Shown here piece after piece: positions 17,959 through 27,133 of a DNA stretch of 64,000 bases. Under the pieces are notes generated by a model. The model was not told the origin of the DNA. It ran no database searches and saw only the letters and a list, made by a program, of their open reading frames with translations. Made by a program: the position numbers and the translations under genes. The stretch comes from Oxalobacter sp. (GTDB taxonomy: Bacteria; Pseudomonadota; Gammaproteobacteria; Burkholderiales; Burkholderiaceae_D), in NCBI GenBank assembly GCA_016291665.1, contig JAEEYE010000012.1, forward strand, positions 1 to 64,000. The letters run 5' to 3'. How positions within the stretch are numbered: position 1 is the first letter of the stretch; each line of letters opens with the position of its first letter.

Positions 17959-18502
17959 CGTCATCCCCCTGCTGCTTGATGATTTTCTGGAAACGGAACA
18001 TGCCCGATGGGAACTGGCCTTCCAATGCGCCACCGTCATCATGGGGATCCGGATGGTGGCTGTTGAAGAATTCCACAATATGGAACCCACATCGGTTTAC
18101 ATAGAAATGGATATTGCGCTTCTCGAAGTATGGTGTGACTGTTTCCCAAGTGCGCACGCCCGGATAACGCTTTTCTACGGCACACCAAGCGCCATAGCCG
18201 ATACCTTGGCTGTGTACTTTGGGCGACACGAAAAGCAGCACCAACTCACCCCATTCACCATCTGTTTTGACGACCAGACCACCAGCCTTTTGCCCGCCAG
18301 CCACAATACGGTAAGCGTCTCCCGTACTGATGGCGTTTTCAATCGTCTCGCGCGAAATGATTTCGCCGTCTTCTTCGAAATGGGCATCACGCAGGCCAAA
18401 TTCAACCAAGGCACCATAATTGAATGCCGCTTGGTTGTCCCGGACAAACTGGTCTTTGTCTTCTGGCTGTAAAGGTTCCAATTGGATTTTATTATCGCTC
18501 AC
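17942..18502 (-). CDS. GNAT-family N-acetyltransferase
   Basis: About 186 residues. The acetyl-CoA-binding motif A is seen in [18 protein letters not shown] (Q-G-I-G-Y-G, near residue 95-105), and the C-terminal region has a Tyr-containing helix followed by FHIVEFFN, matching motif B. The chosen start is GTG at 18502 with GGGGAAG upstream. The 3' end overlaps the start of the UvrA-like gene by 17 bases, so the two are probably translated together. The substrate is unknown; the pairing with a DNA-damage or drug-tolerance ATPase could mean the acetylase detoxifies a small molecule, which is only inference. Confidence 0.82.
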   Translation of the reverse strand: MSDNKIQLEPLQPEDKDQFVRDNQAAFNYGALVEFGLRDAHFEEDGEIISRETIENAISTGDAYRIVAGGQKAGGLVVKTDGEWGELVLLFVSPKVHSQGIGYGAWCAVEKRYPGVRTWETVTPYFEKRNIHFYVNRCGFHIVEFFNSHHPDPHDDGGALEGQFPSGMFRFQKIIKQQGDDDGQTA

Positions 18503-18630
18503 GGCTCTTCCCCTGATACGGCGCAATCAGCAACGCATTACAGTGATAATAGCAGGTGTACCGCCCTATGGCATCACGACTGCTTCTCCGTTATGATTAG
18601 CAGGATCATTTCCCACTACAAAGGCATTTT

Positions 18631-19326
18631 ATGGTTTCTTTACGATGGCTGTCCTTACCTGTTGCTTGTGCCGTTGCCATTTCCCTTTCGGGTTGCATCA
18701 ATGACAAAAACGACACGGGGCTGACGAAAACGAAAGCATCCGCCCTGAAAATGGATGACACCGTAAAATCCCTGCCGTACGAAGAAGTCGGCAACAGCAC
18801 AATCACCGCCGAAAACAGGCGTTGGGTGACCGTTGACCTGGCCTTGGCACCTGAAGTCACCGAAGCCAACCAAGGCTCACTCGTTGCAACCTGCATGGGC
18901 GCTGCCAAATATGAGGCTGCCAAACACCACGCACCGATTGTCTCCATCTCACTTTACGATGCCAAAGGCAATGCGAAAGTCCCTGTCACCTCAATGACAA
19001 TGGTCGCCGTCTGCAGCTATTCACCCGATGGCAAAGGCAGGAACGGGCGCGAACGCTGGACGTGGGAACAGATCAGCGCCGCGAACGAAACGACATCTGC
19101 CACCTCAAAGCAGGTCGCACTGACATGGCATGAAGTAGCCGAACAGTTGACCACAAAGGGGCGTATCAGCAAGGAAGTCATTGCTGAAGCAGTGGGCAAA
19201 CGCCTCAATATGCCAGCAGCCGATGTTTTAGCCGCAAAACCCGTCCTAAACCTGCTGCCGGTCAACCCGTCACCTGAATTCGAAAAACTGCCTGAACTGC
19301 CACCTGCCGGCAATCACGCACAATGA
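18631..19326 (+). CDS. Lipoprotein of unknown function
   Basis: The 231-residue protein has a signal peptide and lipobox LSGC with Cys22, so it is lipid-anchored. The residue after Cys is Ile, which fits outer-membrane sorting better than the Asp retention signal. The mature part has two more cysteines (CMGAAKYE and VAVCSYSPDG) and ends with a Pro-rich stretch. I see no known domain. It is the first gene of a three-gene plus-strand operon with a Sel1-repeat protein (ATGA-type overlap region) and a surface-adhesin-E-like protein, all exported. Together they look like an envelope module. Confidence 0.68.
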   Translation: MVSLRWLSLPVACAVAISLSGCINDKNDTGLTKTKASALKMDDTVKSLPYEEVGNSTITAENRRWVTVDLALAPEVTEANQGSLVATCMGAAKYEAAKHHAPIVSISLYDAKGNAKVPVTSMTMVAVCSYSPDGKGRNGRERWTWEQISAANETTSATSKQVALTWHEVAEQLTTKGRISKEVIAEAVGKRLNMPAADVLAAKPVLNLLPVNPSPEFEKLPELPPAGNHAQ

Positions 19327-19334
19327 GGCCACCG

Positions 19335-19934
19335 ATGATGCGAAAAACCCTTTTTAGCCTGGCTTTGGCCGCCTGCTGCTGTCTTACCCTTTCCGCTACA
19401 GCAGAAGAACAACCGTTACCTGGTCCCGCAGCTGTTGATGAAGCCCTTTTAACGCCCCCCTCATTGGTCGACGGCAACCCGACCCAAGACGCCGTCACAG
19501 AAATCACACCTACACAAACGGCACCATCCAATGCGGCGGATAACCCGATGGCAAAATCCAATGTCGCCACCGTCAACATCTTAGGTGAATTGGAACAACG
19601 CGCCCAACAGGGAGATGCAAAATGCCAGTTCCAACTCGGTTACCTGTACGCCAATGGTAAAGGCGTGCGCCAAGACGATAAGGAAGCCGTCCACTGGTAC
19701 CGGCTCTCCGCCAAAAACGGGGATCCCAATGGGCTCATTGCCATGGCCGAAGCATTTGACCTAGGACGCGGTGTCACGCAAAACGCCGTTGCGGCCTATG
19801 TCCTTGCGAAAGCCGCCGTTGCCATCAAACCCGAAGCGGCTGTTGTCGCCAATCAGATGAAAGCCAAACTTACGGCTGACGCAATCGCCAAAGCAGACGC
19901 GATGACCGTACAAAAAGCCCTCAAACTAAAATAA
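19335..19934 (+). CDS. Exported Sel1-repeat protein
   Basis: About 199 residues. A signal peptide (RKTLFSLALAACCCLTLSATAEE) with several cysteines precedes a Pro/Thr-rich linker. The Sel1 tetratricopeptide-like repeat is at about 85-160: AQQGDAKCQFQLGYLYANGKGVRQDDKEA, then HWYRLSAKNGDPNGLIAMAEAFDLGRG. Sel1 repeats form protein-binding alpha-solenoids; only two are visible. The start at 19335 uses the GAGG at 19325-19328; an ATG at 19323 that overlaps the lipoprotein stop is also possible. Ten bases separate its stop from the next gene. One cysteine could be a lipobox, but the position relative to the charged end is unclear. Confidence 0.75.
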   Translation: MMRKTLFSLALAACCCLTLSATAEEQPLPGPAAVDEALLTPPSLVDGNPTQDAVTEITPTQTAPSNAADNPMAKSNVATVNILGELEQRAQQGDAKCQFQLGYLYANGKGVRQDDKEAVHWYRLSAKNGDPNGLIAMAEAFDLGRGVTQNAVAAYVLAKAAVAIKPEAAVVANQMKAKLTADAIAKADAMTVQKALKLK

Positions 19935-19944
19935 GGCAAAGACC

Positions 19945-20319
19945 ATGCTGAAAAAACTGATTGCCCCCATCCTGCTCCTTACCTGCTTGGGCACAACAGG
20001 CGCACATGCTGAAAACTGGCAGAAAGCCGGCTACAACGACATGATGACGGTCTATGTGGATATGGACAGCATCGTCAGGCAAGGCACGACGGCTGAAGTG
20101 CGCACAAAAGTCGTCCCCGCTGTCACCAACCGCATCACGCACGGGATTAACCGTGAAGTCTATGACTGCCAGGCCAGGCAGACTGCCGTTAAAAGCATGA
20201 CAGCCTTCAAGGGCAGGAAAATGATGGATCAAATGAAGGCCAAGACATTGGAATGGGAAACAGTTGAACCTTACGGGGTCTCAGGGCTTGTTTTCAAGAT
20301 GGTCTGCTCCGGCAATTAA
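19945..20319 (+). CDS. Surface-adhesin E-like exported small protein
   Basis: The 124-residue protein has a signal peptide cut after about residue 22 (AHA-ENWQ). The mature part, with YVDMDSIVRQG, AEVRTKVVP, and two distant cysteines (DCQARQ and MVCSG), has the pattern of the surface-adhesin E/protein E family from Pfam as I recall it. This family is periplasmic or surface bound, and its role varies. It is last in a three-gene envelope operon and is followed by a hairpin terminator. The assignment is by motif pattern, not by search. Confidence 0.62.
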   Translation: MLKKLIAPILLLTCLGTTGAHAENWQKAGYNDMMTVYVDMDSIVRQGTTAEVRTKVVPAVTNRITHGINREVYDCQARQTAVKSMTAFKGRKMMDQMKAKTLEWETVEPYGVSGLVFKMVCSGN

Positions 20320-20349
20320 GCTGATACGCTACAAAAGCAAGATTTCTGA

Positions 20350-21443
<1,094 letters not shown>

Positions 21444-21458
21444 TTATTCGGCAGCTGG

Positions 21459-22508
21459 CTATTCCATTTTAAGGGATGCCATATCGATGACGAAGCGGTA
21501 TTTCACATCAGACTTCTTCAACCGTGCATAAGCTGTATTGATGTCCTGGATCTGGATCATTTCACAGTCAGGCAGAACATTCTTGCGCGCGCAGAAGTCG
21601 AGCAGCTCCTGGGTCTGGGCAATCCCCCCAATTGGGGAGCCCGCCACACGCCGGCGTCCAAAGACAAGTGGCACAGAATCGAGTTCCGGTTGGGGACCAA
21701 TCTGGCCGACGAGGCAGATTGTCCCATCAATGTCCAACAGTGGCAGGTAAATATTGATATCGTGCTTGACCGGGACGGTATCAATGATCAGATCCAAACT
21801 GTTGGCTGCCCTTGCCATCGCATCCGCATCGCCAGATACGAGCAGACGGTCAGCCCCCAAGCGTTTGGCTTCAGGAGCGCGGGAAGCAGAACGGCTGATT
21901 ACCGTGACTTCAGCGCCCATGGCCGATGCAAGTTTGACCGCCATATGGCCTAAGCCGCCCAAACCGACCACCCCTACCCGGGAACCAGGTCCCACATTCC
22001 AGGTACGTAGCGGTGAATAGGTCGTAATACCGGCACACAAAAGCGGTGCCGCCTTGGAAAGATCCAAGCCATCCGGCACACGCAGGGCAAATTCTTCACG
22101 GACAACCAGATTTTTCGAATAGCCGCCCATCGTATTACTGCCGTCGACGCGATCACAACCACAGTAAGTCCAAGTTGCCTCATTCCTGCAGAACTGTTCC
22201 TCACCTTTCCTACACTGGTCACATTCCATACAGCTGTCTACCATGCAACCGACTGCCACATGATCGCCGACTTTATATTTCTTCACAGCAGGACCAACCG
22301 CCGTCACGCGGCCGACAATTTCATGCCCAGGGACAACTGGGTAAACCGCCATGCCCCAGTCATCGTTGACCATATGCATGTCTGAGTGGCAGACACCACA
22401 ATAGAGGACTTCCATACAGACGTCATTGGGACGGAGTTCGCGGCGTTCAAAGACATGGGGTTTAAGGGGGGATGCTTTAGCGTTTGCTGCGTAGCCGATG
22501 GTTCTCAT
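21459..22508 (-). CDS. Zinc-dependent alcohol dehydrogenase (YahK/cinnamyl-alcohol type)
   Basis: About 349 residues. Catalytic zinc ligands are Cys in CGVCHSDMH, His/Glu in PGHEIVG, and Cys in LLCAGITTYSPL. The structural zinc is bound by cysteines in CMECDQCRKGEEQFC. The NADP-binding loop is GLGGLGHMAVKLA, followed by VTVISRS, where Ser-Arg favours NADPH. It resembles E. coli YahK, a broad aldehyde reductase. Start at 22508 has AAAGGAG seven bases upstream; an ATG 15 codons earlier is less favoured. It is first in a two-gene unit with the aldo/keto reductase. Confidence 0.92.
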   Translation of the reverse strand: MRTIGYAANAKASPLKPHVFERRELRPNDVCMEVLYCGVCHSDMHMVNDDWGMAVYPVVPGHEIVGRVTAVGPAVKKYKVGDHVAVGCMVDSCMECDQCRKGEEQFCRNEATWTYCGCDRVDGSNTMGGYSKNLVVREEFALRVPDGLDLSKAAPLLCAGITTYSPLRTWNVGPGSRVGVVGLGGLGHMAVKLASAMGAEVTVISRSASRAPEAKRLGADRLLVSGDADAMARAANSLDLIIDTVPVKHDINIYLPLLDIDGTICLVGQIGPQPELDSVPLVFGRRRVAGSPIGGIAQTQELLDFCARKNVLPDCEMIQIQDINTAYARLKKSDVKYRFVIDMASLKME

Positions 22509-22696
22509 GAAAAGACTCCTTTTGCTGGTCTTTCGTGGATATAAGAAAGACAACTACTTTTTTAATTATAAAGGAATGGTGTCCATCGAGAGCCAATCTT
22601 CCAACGCATCCGCAAAACCTTCCGACAATCCACCAGCAAACTGTCCCCGACGCTGATAACGTGCATTCGGCACGGCCAAGTCTTGGTATACTTCGT

Positions 22697-22716
22697 GATA
22701 TCCAAAAGATATCCAA
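22697..22716 (+). promoter_or_regulatory. Direct repeats before the ParA gene
   Basis: GATATCCAA occurs twice, at 22697-22705 and 22708-22716, one helical turn apart and ending 11 bases before the parA start. Each copy contains the palindrome GATATC. Partition operons are commonly autoregulated at such sites, so this is a possible operator or small centromere-like site. Confidence 0.4.
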
Positions 22717-22727
22717 GGGAGTATTTT

Positions 22728-23381
22728 ATGATTGTAACGGTCGCACATACCAAAGGTGGAACAGGCAAGACCACAACGGCACTGCAGCTTGCACTGTACT
22801 GGAAAGCAAGGCTTGGACATGACGTCTGGCTCATTGACGGCGATGAACAAAAGTCTGCATTGACCGCAGTCGCCGTCCGTTCGGACACCGGTGCCAAACC
22901 CGCCCTGCCGTGCTCGGCCTACAGTGACGGCCGCTCGATGCTCGCGCAGATCCGCGCCCAACGCAAAAAATGGGAAGACATTGTAATTGATGTCGGCGGC
23001 CGTGATACATCAGCGCTACGTGCTGCGCTGATGGTCTGCGACATCCTGCTTGTTCCGGTCATGCCAAGGAGCTACGATGTCTGGGCACTCTCAAACCTGC
23101 AGAAAGTCATCCAGGAAGCCCGTGACCTAGGTGCCAGCTTCCGCGCCTTGGTCTTCTTATGCGGCGCCGACAGCCAAGGCAGTGACAACCAAGCTGCGAT
23201 GGCATCCATTGCCAACTTCCCTGAGTTTGAATTGATTGAAACCCCTCTTGTCAGGCGCAAAGCCTTTGCTGCCGCCGGCGGTACCGGACTTTCAGTCTTT
23301 GAACTCAAACCAACGGATGCGAAAGCCTGCCGGGAGCTCACCGCCCTTTCCGATGCCGTCTTAGCGGCTGCCGCCAAGTAA
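22728..23381 (+). CDS. ParA-family partition ATPase
   Basis: This 217-residue protein is a short ParA of the type Ib or MipZ-like group. The deviant Walker A motif KGGTGKTTT is at residues 9-17, with the two lysines needed for dimer formation. The Walker A' motif VIDVGGRD lies near 83-90, and VMPRSYDVWAL near 105-115 matches the switch region. The ATG at 22728 has GGGAG seven bases upstream. It has no N-terminal DNA-binding domain, as expected for small ParA proteins that pair with a ribbon-helix-helix partner, and such a partner follows 20 bases downstream. A plasmid-type partition cassette on a chromosome is unusual. Confidence 0.88.
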   Translation: MIVTVAHTKGGTGKTTTALQLALYWKARLGHDVWLIDGDEQKSALTAVAVRSDTGAKPALPCSAYSDGRSMLAQIRAQRKKWEDIVIDVGGRDTSALRAALMVCDILLVPVMPRSYDVWALSNLQKVIQEARDLGASFRALVFLCGADSQGSDNQAAMASIANFPEFELIETPLVRRKAFAAAGGTGLSVFELKPTDAKACRELTALSDAVLAAAAK

Positions 23382-23401
23382 ACGCTTTGTGGAGTAACAA
23401 T

Positions 23402-23668
23402 ATGGCAACAACAATCACCATGCCAAAGCACTTGGCCAACCCAGGCAAAGATCCCATACCAGAAGACGATCTGATGGCGTTCATCTCTGGCGCCGGGAAA
23501 GGGAACAATGAAGCTGAACGCGACAAAATGGTTCAGATTTCCCTGAAACTCTCAGCAGGGCTTTTGGCAGATGTCGATGCAGCAGCCAAGCGCTTGGGCA
23601 TTTCAAGGGCAGCCTACTTCAAGGCGGCTGTCTCAACGGCTGTAGCCAACGGCATCACGTTAAAGTAA
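23402..23668 (+). CDS. Small ribbon-helix-helix-like protein, ParA partner
   Basis: The 88-residue protein has a disordered N-terminus (about 1-45, rich in Lys, Gly and acidic residues) and a C-terminal segment VQISLKLSAGLLADVDAAAKRLGISRAAYFKAAV that fits the ribbon-helix-helix pattern, with a beta strand followed by two helices. This is the usual architecture of ParB-like partners (ParG/omega type) of small ParA ATPases: a flexible arm and an RHH DNA-binding dimer. GGAG is eight bases before ATG. The upstream direct repeats are possible binding sites. Confidence 0.7.
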   Translation: MATTITMPKHLANPGKDPIPEDDLMAFISGAGKGNNEAERDKMVQISLKLSAGLLADVDAAAKRLGISRAAYFKAAVSTAVANGITLK

Positions 23669-23677
23669 GGCTTTCCC

Positions 23678-24475
23678 ATGGACTCCTGCCACCGCCCACC
23701 CGCTTCCTTGCGTGAAGCTGTCTTCAACTACGCCCGAGAACAGTATGATACAGAGCCAGAATTCCTCTGGCGTGACATCCCAGACGGTGGCGTGCTGCGC
23801 CATCAGGACAACCGCAAATGGTTCGCAATCCTGATGCGGGTAAAACGCGCACGCTTAGGCCTTGACCTGACCGATGACACACCAGTCGATGTGATGAATG
23901 TCAAGTGCGCACCTGAACTGATTGGGTCACTCAGGATGCAGGAAGGGATTTTACCGGCATACCATATGAACAAGCGCCATTGGATCAGCATCCTGCTTGA
24001 TGGCACGGTGCCATTGGAAGAAATCTGTGGCTTACTGGACCTGAGCTTTGAGTTGACCGGAAAAAACCGGCCACGCCGTCCTTCCTCGCAGTCACAACGC
24101 ACGATTACAGAGTGGATTGTGCCTGCCAACCCGAAGTTTTACGATGTGGAAAAAGCCTTCCGCGAGCAGGACGAAATCATCTGGAAACAGGGACGCGGCA
24201 TTGAAGTGGGCAACACCGTCTACCTCTACCTGGCAGCCCCCGTTTCAGCCATCCTGTACCGCTGCAAGGTGACTGCAGTCAATATCCCGTATGACTATTC
24301 CGACGAGAATGTCACGATTAAACAGGTCATGCGGATCAAGCGGCTGCAGACTTATGCGCAAGGGGAGTTTTCGCTCGCACGGATGCGGTCATTGGGCGTT
24401 TCGACCGTCAGGGGACCCAGGGGACTGACAAACGGGCTGCGCCATGCGCTTGCTGAAGTGCAGTTGGACGAATAA
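23678..24475 (+). CDS. MmcQ/YjbR-like domain fused to an EVE/PUA-like domain
   Basis: The 265-residue protein appears to have two parts. Residues about 8-118 match the MmcQ/YjbR (CyaY-fold) pattern: LREAVFNYAREQYDTEPEFLW, RKWFAILMRV, DVMNVKCAPELIGSL, and HMNKRHWISILLDG. Residues about 140-240 start with EWIVPANPKFYDV and run through RGIEVGNTVYLYLAAP, and VSAILYRCKVTAV, which resembles an EVE or PUA-like domain that binds modified bases. Such fusions exist in other bacteria. It lies 9 bases after the RHH gene, making a three-gene unit with ParA. Function is unknown; the EVE-like half suggests nucleic-acid modification sensing, which is inference. Confidence 0.68.
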   Translation: MDSCHRPPASLREAVFNYAREQYDTEPEFLWRDIPDGGVLRHQDNRKWFAILMRVKRARLGLDLTDDTPVDVMNVKCAPELIGSLRMQEGILPAYHMNKRHWISILLDGTVPLEEICGLLDLSFELTGKNRPRRPSSQSQRTITEWIVPANPKFYDVEKAFREQDEIIWKQGRGIEVGNTVYLYLAAPVSAILYRCKVTAVNIPYDYSDENVTIKQVMRIKRLQTYAQGEFSLARMRSLGVSTVRGPRGLTNGLRHALAEVQLDE

Positions 24476-24488
24476 CGCCTGTAGGAAC

Positions 24489-24968
24489 TCAAAGCTTCAG
24501 CCGGTATTTCAGTCTGAAAAGCCCTGCTGGCTCAACCTCGGTAATCGGCTCACGGTTACCTGTCCACTCATAGCCCAGTTTCTCATAAAACTTACGGGCT
24601 CCTGTGTTCTGTTCAATGACCCACAGGTCGATCTCAAAGCAATGGCGCTTGCGGGCTTCGGCAACCAACTCTGAAATCATCGCCCTGCCAATCCCCTCCT
24701 TTTGGAAGAACGGGTCAATGAAAAGCTCGTAAAGGTGCATGATGCGGCCATCAATCTCCCGGCGCAACATCCCTTTGACGATACCATCATCATAGACATA
24801 CACGCCATCCAAGGCATGTGCCTTGCGCAGGCGGTCTGCTTCTTTGCAGACCTGCATCGCGTTGAATGAAATGATGTCGTTCTCAAAAATCGGGCGGTAA
24901 GCGGTCCGCTTGGTAAAGATCAGGATTTCAGCCACTCTTGGGATATCACGGAGTTCTGCTTTTCTCAT
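24489..24968 (-). CDS. GNAT-family N-acetyltransferase
   Basis: The 159-residue protein opens with RKAELRDIPRVAEILIFTKRTAYRPIF, the typical alpha1/alpha2 region. Motif A is FIDPFFQKEGIGRAMISELVAEARKR near residues 80-105, and WVIEQNTGARKFYEKLGYEWTG matches motif B. It is alone on the minus strand and converges with the YjbR-like gene with 13 bases between. An AAGG lies upstream of ATG. The substrate is unknown. Confidence 0.86.
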   Translation of the reverse strand: MRKAELRDIPRVAEILIFTKRTAYRPIFENDIISFNAMQVCKEADRLRKAHALDGVYVYDDGIVKGMLRREIDGRIMHLYELFIDPFFQKEGIGRAMISELVAEARKRHCFEIDLWVIEQNTGARKFYEKLGYEWTGNREPITEVEPAGLFRLKYRLKL

Positions 24969-25077
24969 GACGACAGCCTTTTAACTGGTTTGGGAAATGG
25001 CGGGATGGACAGCTTTTCCATTCTATCCCCTTTTGTGCAGATTTTGGCAGGAGATGCACAAAGATAAACGCCGTTCC

Positions 25078-25323
25078 TCAAAGGCTGTCGAGATGAGCCC
25101 GGTTTTCCCAATAGGCCATCATCATCTCAAGCCGCTTCGATACCCAGAGCTGATGCACAATCTTGAAAAATGCCTGGAACTCTGCGTTGTCCTCAAAGCC
25201 CAGTTCCTGTGCGCAACGTGAGCGCAATACATCAACGCCCGCATTGCCTGCAACGCCTTCTGCCGCCTGTCCCATCAACCATGTCCCAATCCGGATACTG
25301 ATTTCTTCACCTTTCACCGCCAT
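25078..25323 (-). CDS. Small protein of unknown function downstream of the BASS transporter
   Basis: This 81-residue protein starts inside the last codons of the transporter gene, overlapping it by 17 bases, with GGAGGG close upstream. A GTG two codons later has a better spacing. No domain is recognised. The sequence is amphipathic, with an aromatic C-terminal half (FQAFFKIVHQLW, MMAYWENRAH). The coding overlap suggests it is part of the TetR-BASS operon. Confidence 0.45.
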   Translation of the reverse strand: MAVKGEEISIRIGTWLMGQAAEGVAGNAGVDVLRSRCAQELGFEDNAEFQAFFKIVHQLWVSKRLEMMMAYWENRAHLDSL

Positions 25324-26278
25324 TCCCTCCAACCTGATTGTCCCGTCCTTTCCAGCGCTGGAAAAGCGTCGCCAAGATGGCACCTGAAATGTTATGCCAG
25401 ACCGAAAAGACGGCCCCCGGCACTGCCGCCATCGCCAAAGCTGGGAAAGCCATCCCCGCCAATGCGGAAGCCAAGCCTGAATTCTGCATCCCCACTTCCA
25501 CCGTCATGGCCACCGTCCTTGCACGGGACATCTTAGCCAGTTTCGCCACGCCAAAGCCCAACGCATAACCCAAGAGATTATGCAGGATGACCGCCGAAAA
25601 CACGAGTACGCCGCTGTCAAAGATCTTCCCTGCATTGCGTGAGACGACAATCGCAACAATGAGCGCAATCACGATAACAGAAAGTCCTGGGAGAATGCCG
25701 ACTGCCTTTTGCACATTAGCCCCAAAATAGCGGTTGAGCAAAAATCCCAGCAATACGGGAACCACAACAACCTGGACAATGGAAAGGCAAAGGGAAACAA
25801 AGTCGACATGGATAACCGCCCCCAACATCAACCACACAATAAACGGGGTCATAAGCGGTGCCAAGAGTGTATTGATGGCGGTAATCCCCACAGAAAGCGC
25901 CACATCCCCCTTGGCAAGATAGGTAATGACATTGCTGGCCGTGCCGCCCGGACAGGCGCCAACCAAGATGACACCAGCCATCAAAGCCTGGTCGAGACCC
26001 AAAGCCCAACAGATTGCAAAAGCCAAAGCTGGCATGAAAACAAACTGCGCAAAACAGCCGATGATGACATCCCGGGGCGAGAGGACCAAAACCTTAAAGT
26101 CATCCGCCTTCAGGGTCAGGCCCATGCCAAACATCACGAGCGCCAAAAGCGGTGACACCCACTGTACCGGGACCCAAAGGCAACTTTCCGGGAAAAAAAG
26201 TGCGATGTCAGCAACTGCCAGAACAACCCATGCCATGAAGCGCCCAAGGAATGCTGAGAAACGGACAACCAGTGCCAT
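25307..26278 (-). CDS. Bile acid:sodium symporter-family (BASS) transporter
   Basis: The 323-residue integral membrane protein has about nine or ten hydrophobic segments. Family hallmarks are LVGACPGGTASNVITYLAKGDVALSV near 120-145 and EVGMQNSGLASALA near 265-278, which hold the sodium-binding crossover residues. Bacterial members move organic acids such as pantoate, pyruvate or bile acids with sodium. It lies 38 bases after a TetR regulator gene on the same strand, so that regulator probably controls it. The true substrate is not known. Confidence 0.9.
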   Translation of the reverse strand: MALVVRFSAFLGRFMAWVVLAVADIALFFPESCLWVPVQWVSPLLALVMFGMGLTLKADDFKVLVLSPRDVIIGCFAQFVFMPALAFAICWALGLDQALMAGVILVGACPGGTASNVITYLAKGDVALSVGITAINTLLAPLMTPFIVWLMLGAVIHVDFVSLCLSIVQVVVVPVLLGFLLNRYFGANVQKAVGILPGLSVIVIALIVAIVVSRNAGKIFDSGVLVFSAVILHNLLGYALGFGVAKLAKMSRARTVAMTVEVGMQNSGLASALAGMAFPALAMAAVPGAVFSVWHNISGAILATLFQRWKGRDNQVGGNGGER

Positions 26279-26316
26279 CTAGCAATCCTCAGGCCAAGGT
26301 GAAGCGCACCCAATGC

Positions 26317-27000
26317 TCATACGGTCAGATTTTGCGTGCCATAAGCTTTCAGGAAAACATCCACCGCCTGCCGTGTCATATATGCAATATCTGAAATCTC
26401 CATGCGCTTGCCATAACCGAACAGGTGGCGCTCAAAAATCGGCTCTCGGATCAAGCACAAGAAATTGATGGCCGCAATCCGCACATCCGGCATATCAAGC
26501 ACACCTGCTTTCTGGTAACGCTGGAAATACTTTTCCGTATTGTCCACGAGATGGAGGGCCCCCGTCTGGAAAAAGCTGGCACCAATCTTTGTCTTAGCCG
26601 ATGCCGCCACGGACATGCGGTAAATCTCCAGGAACTGGGGCTGGCACAGTGTCCAGACCACATTCTTACTGAACCGGTAAAGTGTCTTGCGGATATCGTC
26701 CTTAGAATGGTGCAGGTCATCGATGATGGCAATCATCTGACGGTAATTTTCAGTAGGGATGACCTGCGCCGGTGTATCGCTCTGAGGGACATTCTGCCTC
26801 AATTCTTCTAGGGATGAATCAGCCATCACGGCTTGGAAAAGCATTTCCTTAGATTTGAAATAGCCATAGAGCGTCGCCTTTGAACCGCCCACCTTTTCGG
26901 TAATCTCACTCATCGAGGTTTTGTGATACCCCTTCTCATTGAAGAGCTCCCGAGCCACCTTCAAGATGGCATTCCGTTTTTCTTCCGTCCGCCTTCTCAT
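26317..27000 (-). CDS. TetR-family transcriptional regulator
   Basis: The 227-residue protein has the TetR N-terminal HTH at about 4-50, with RNAILKVARELFNEKGYHKTSMSEITEKVGGSKATLYGYFKSKEMLF. The C-terminal 170 residues form the ligand-binding and dimer domain, helical with several cysteines. The ATG at 27000 is taken; a TTG four codons earlier is unlikely. It is first in an apparent operon with the BASS transporter and a small protein and likely represses it in response to an imported compound. Confidence 0.9.
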   Translation of the reverse strand: MRRRTEEKRNAILKVARELFNEKGYHKTSMSEITEKVGGSKATLYGYFKSKEMLFQAVMADSSLEELRQNVPQSDTPAQVIPTENYRQMIAIIDDLHHSKDDIRKTLYRFSKNVVWTLCQPQFLEIYRMSVAASAKTKIGASFFQTGALHLVDNTEKYFQRYQKAGVLDMPDVRIAAINFLCLIREPIFERHLFGYGKRMEISDIAYMTRQAVDVFLKAYGTQNLTV

Positions 27001-27062
27001 GATAACCGCCAAGAGTTAATTCAGAACCCTAAAATGCTGTCTGGGATTGTATCACGGCAAAA

Positions 27063-27087
27063 CCGCTATTCAAACTACGAATAGCGG
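27063..27087 (-). terminator. Terminator after the flavodoxin lipoprotein gene
   Basis: CCGCTATTC at 27063-27071 pairs with GAATAGCGG at 27079-27087, loop of seven, followed on the minus strand by TTTTG. A second perfect hairpin (GAGGAACC at 27102-27109 with GGTTCCTC at 27113-27120, loop TTA) lies between it and the gene's stop. Confidence 0.7.
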
Positions 27088-27133
27088 CACACTGAAGCTT
27101 GGAGGAACCTTAGGTTCCTCTTGCCAAAGGTTC

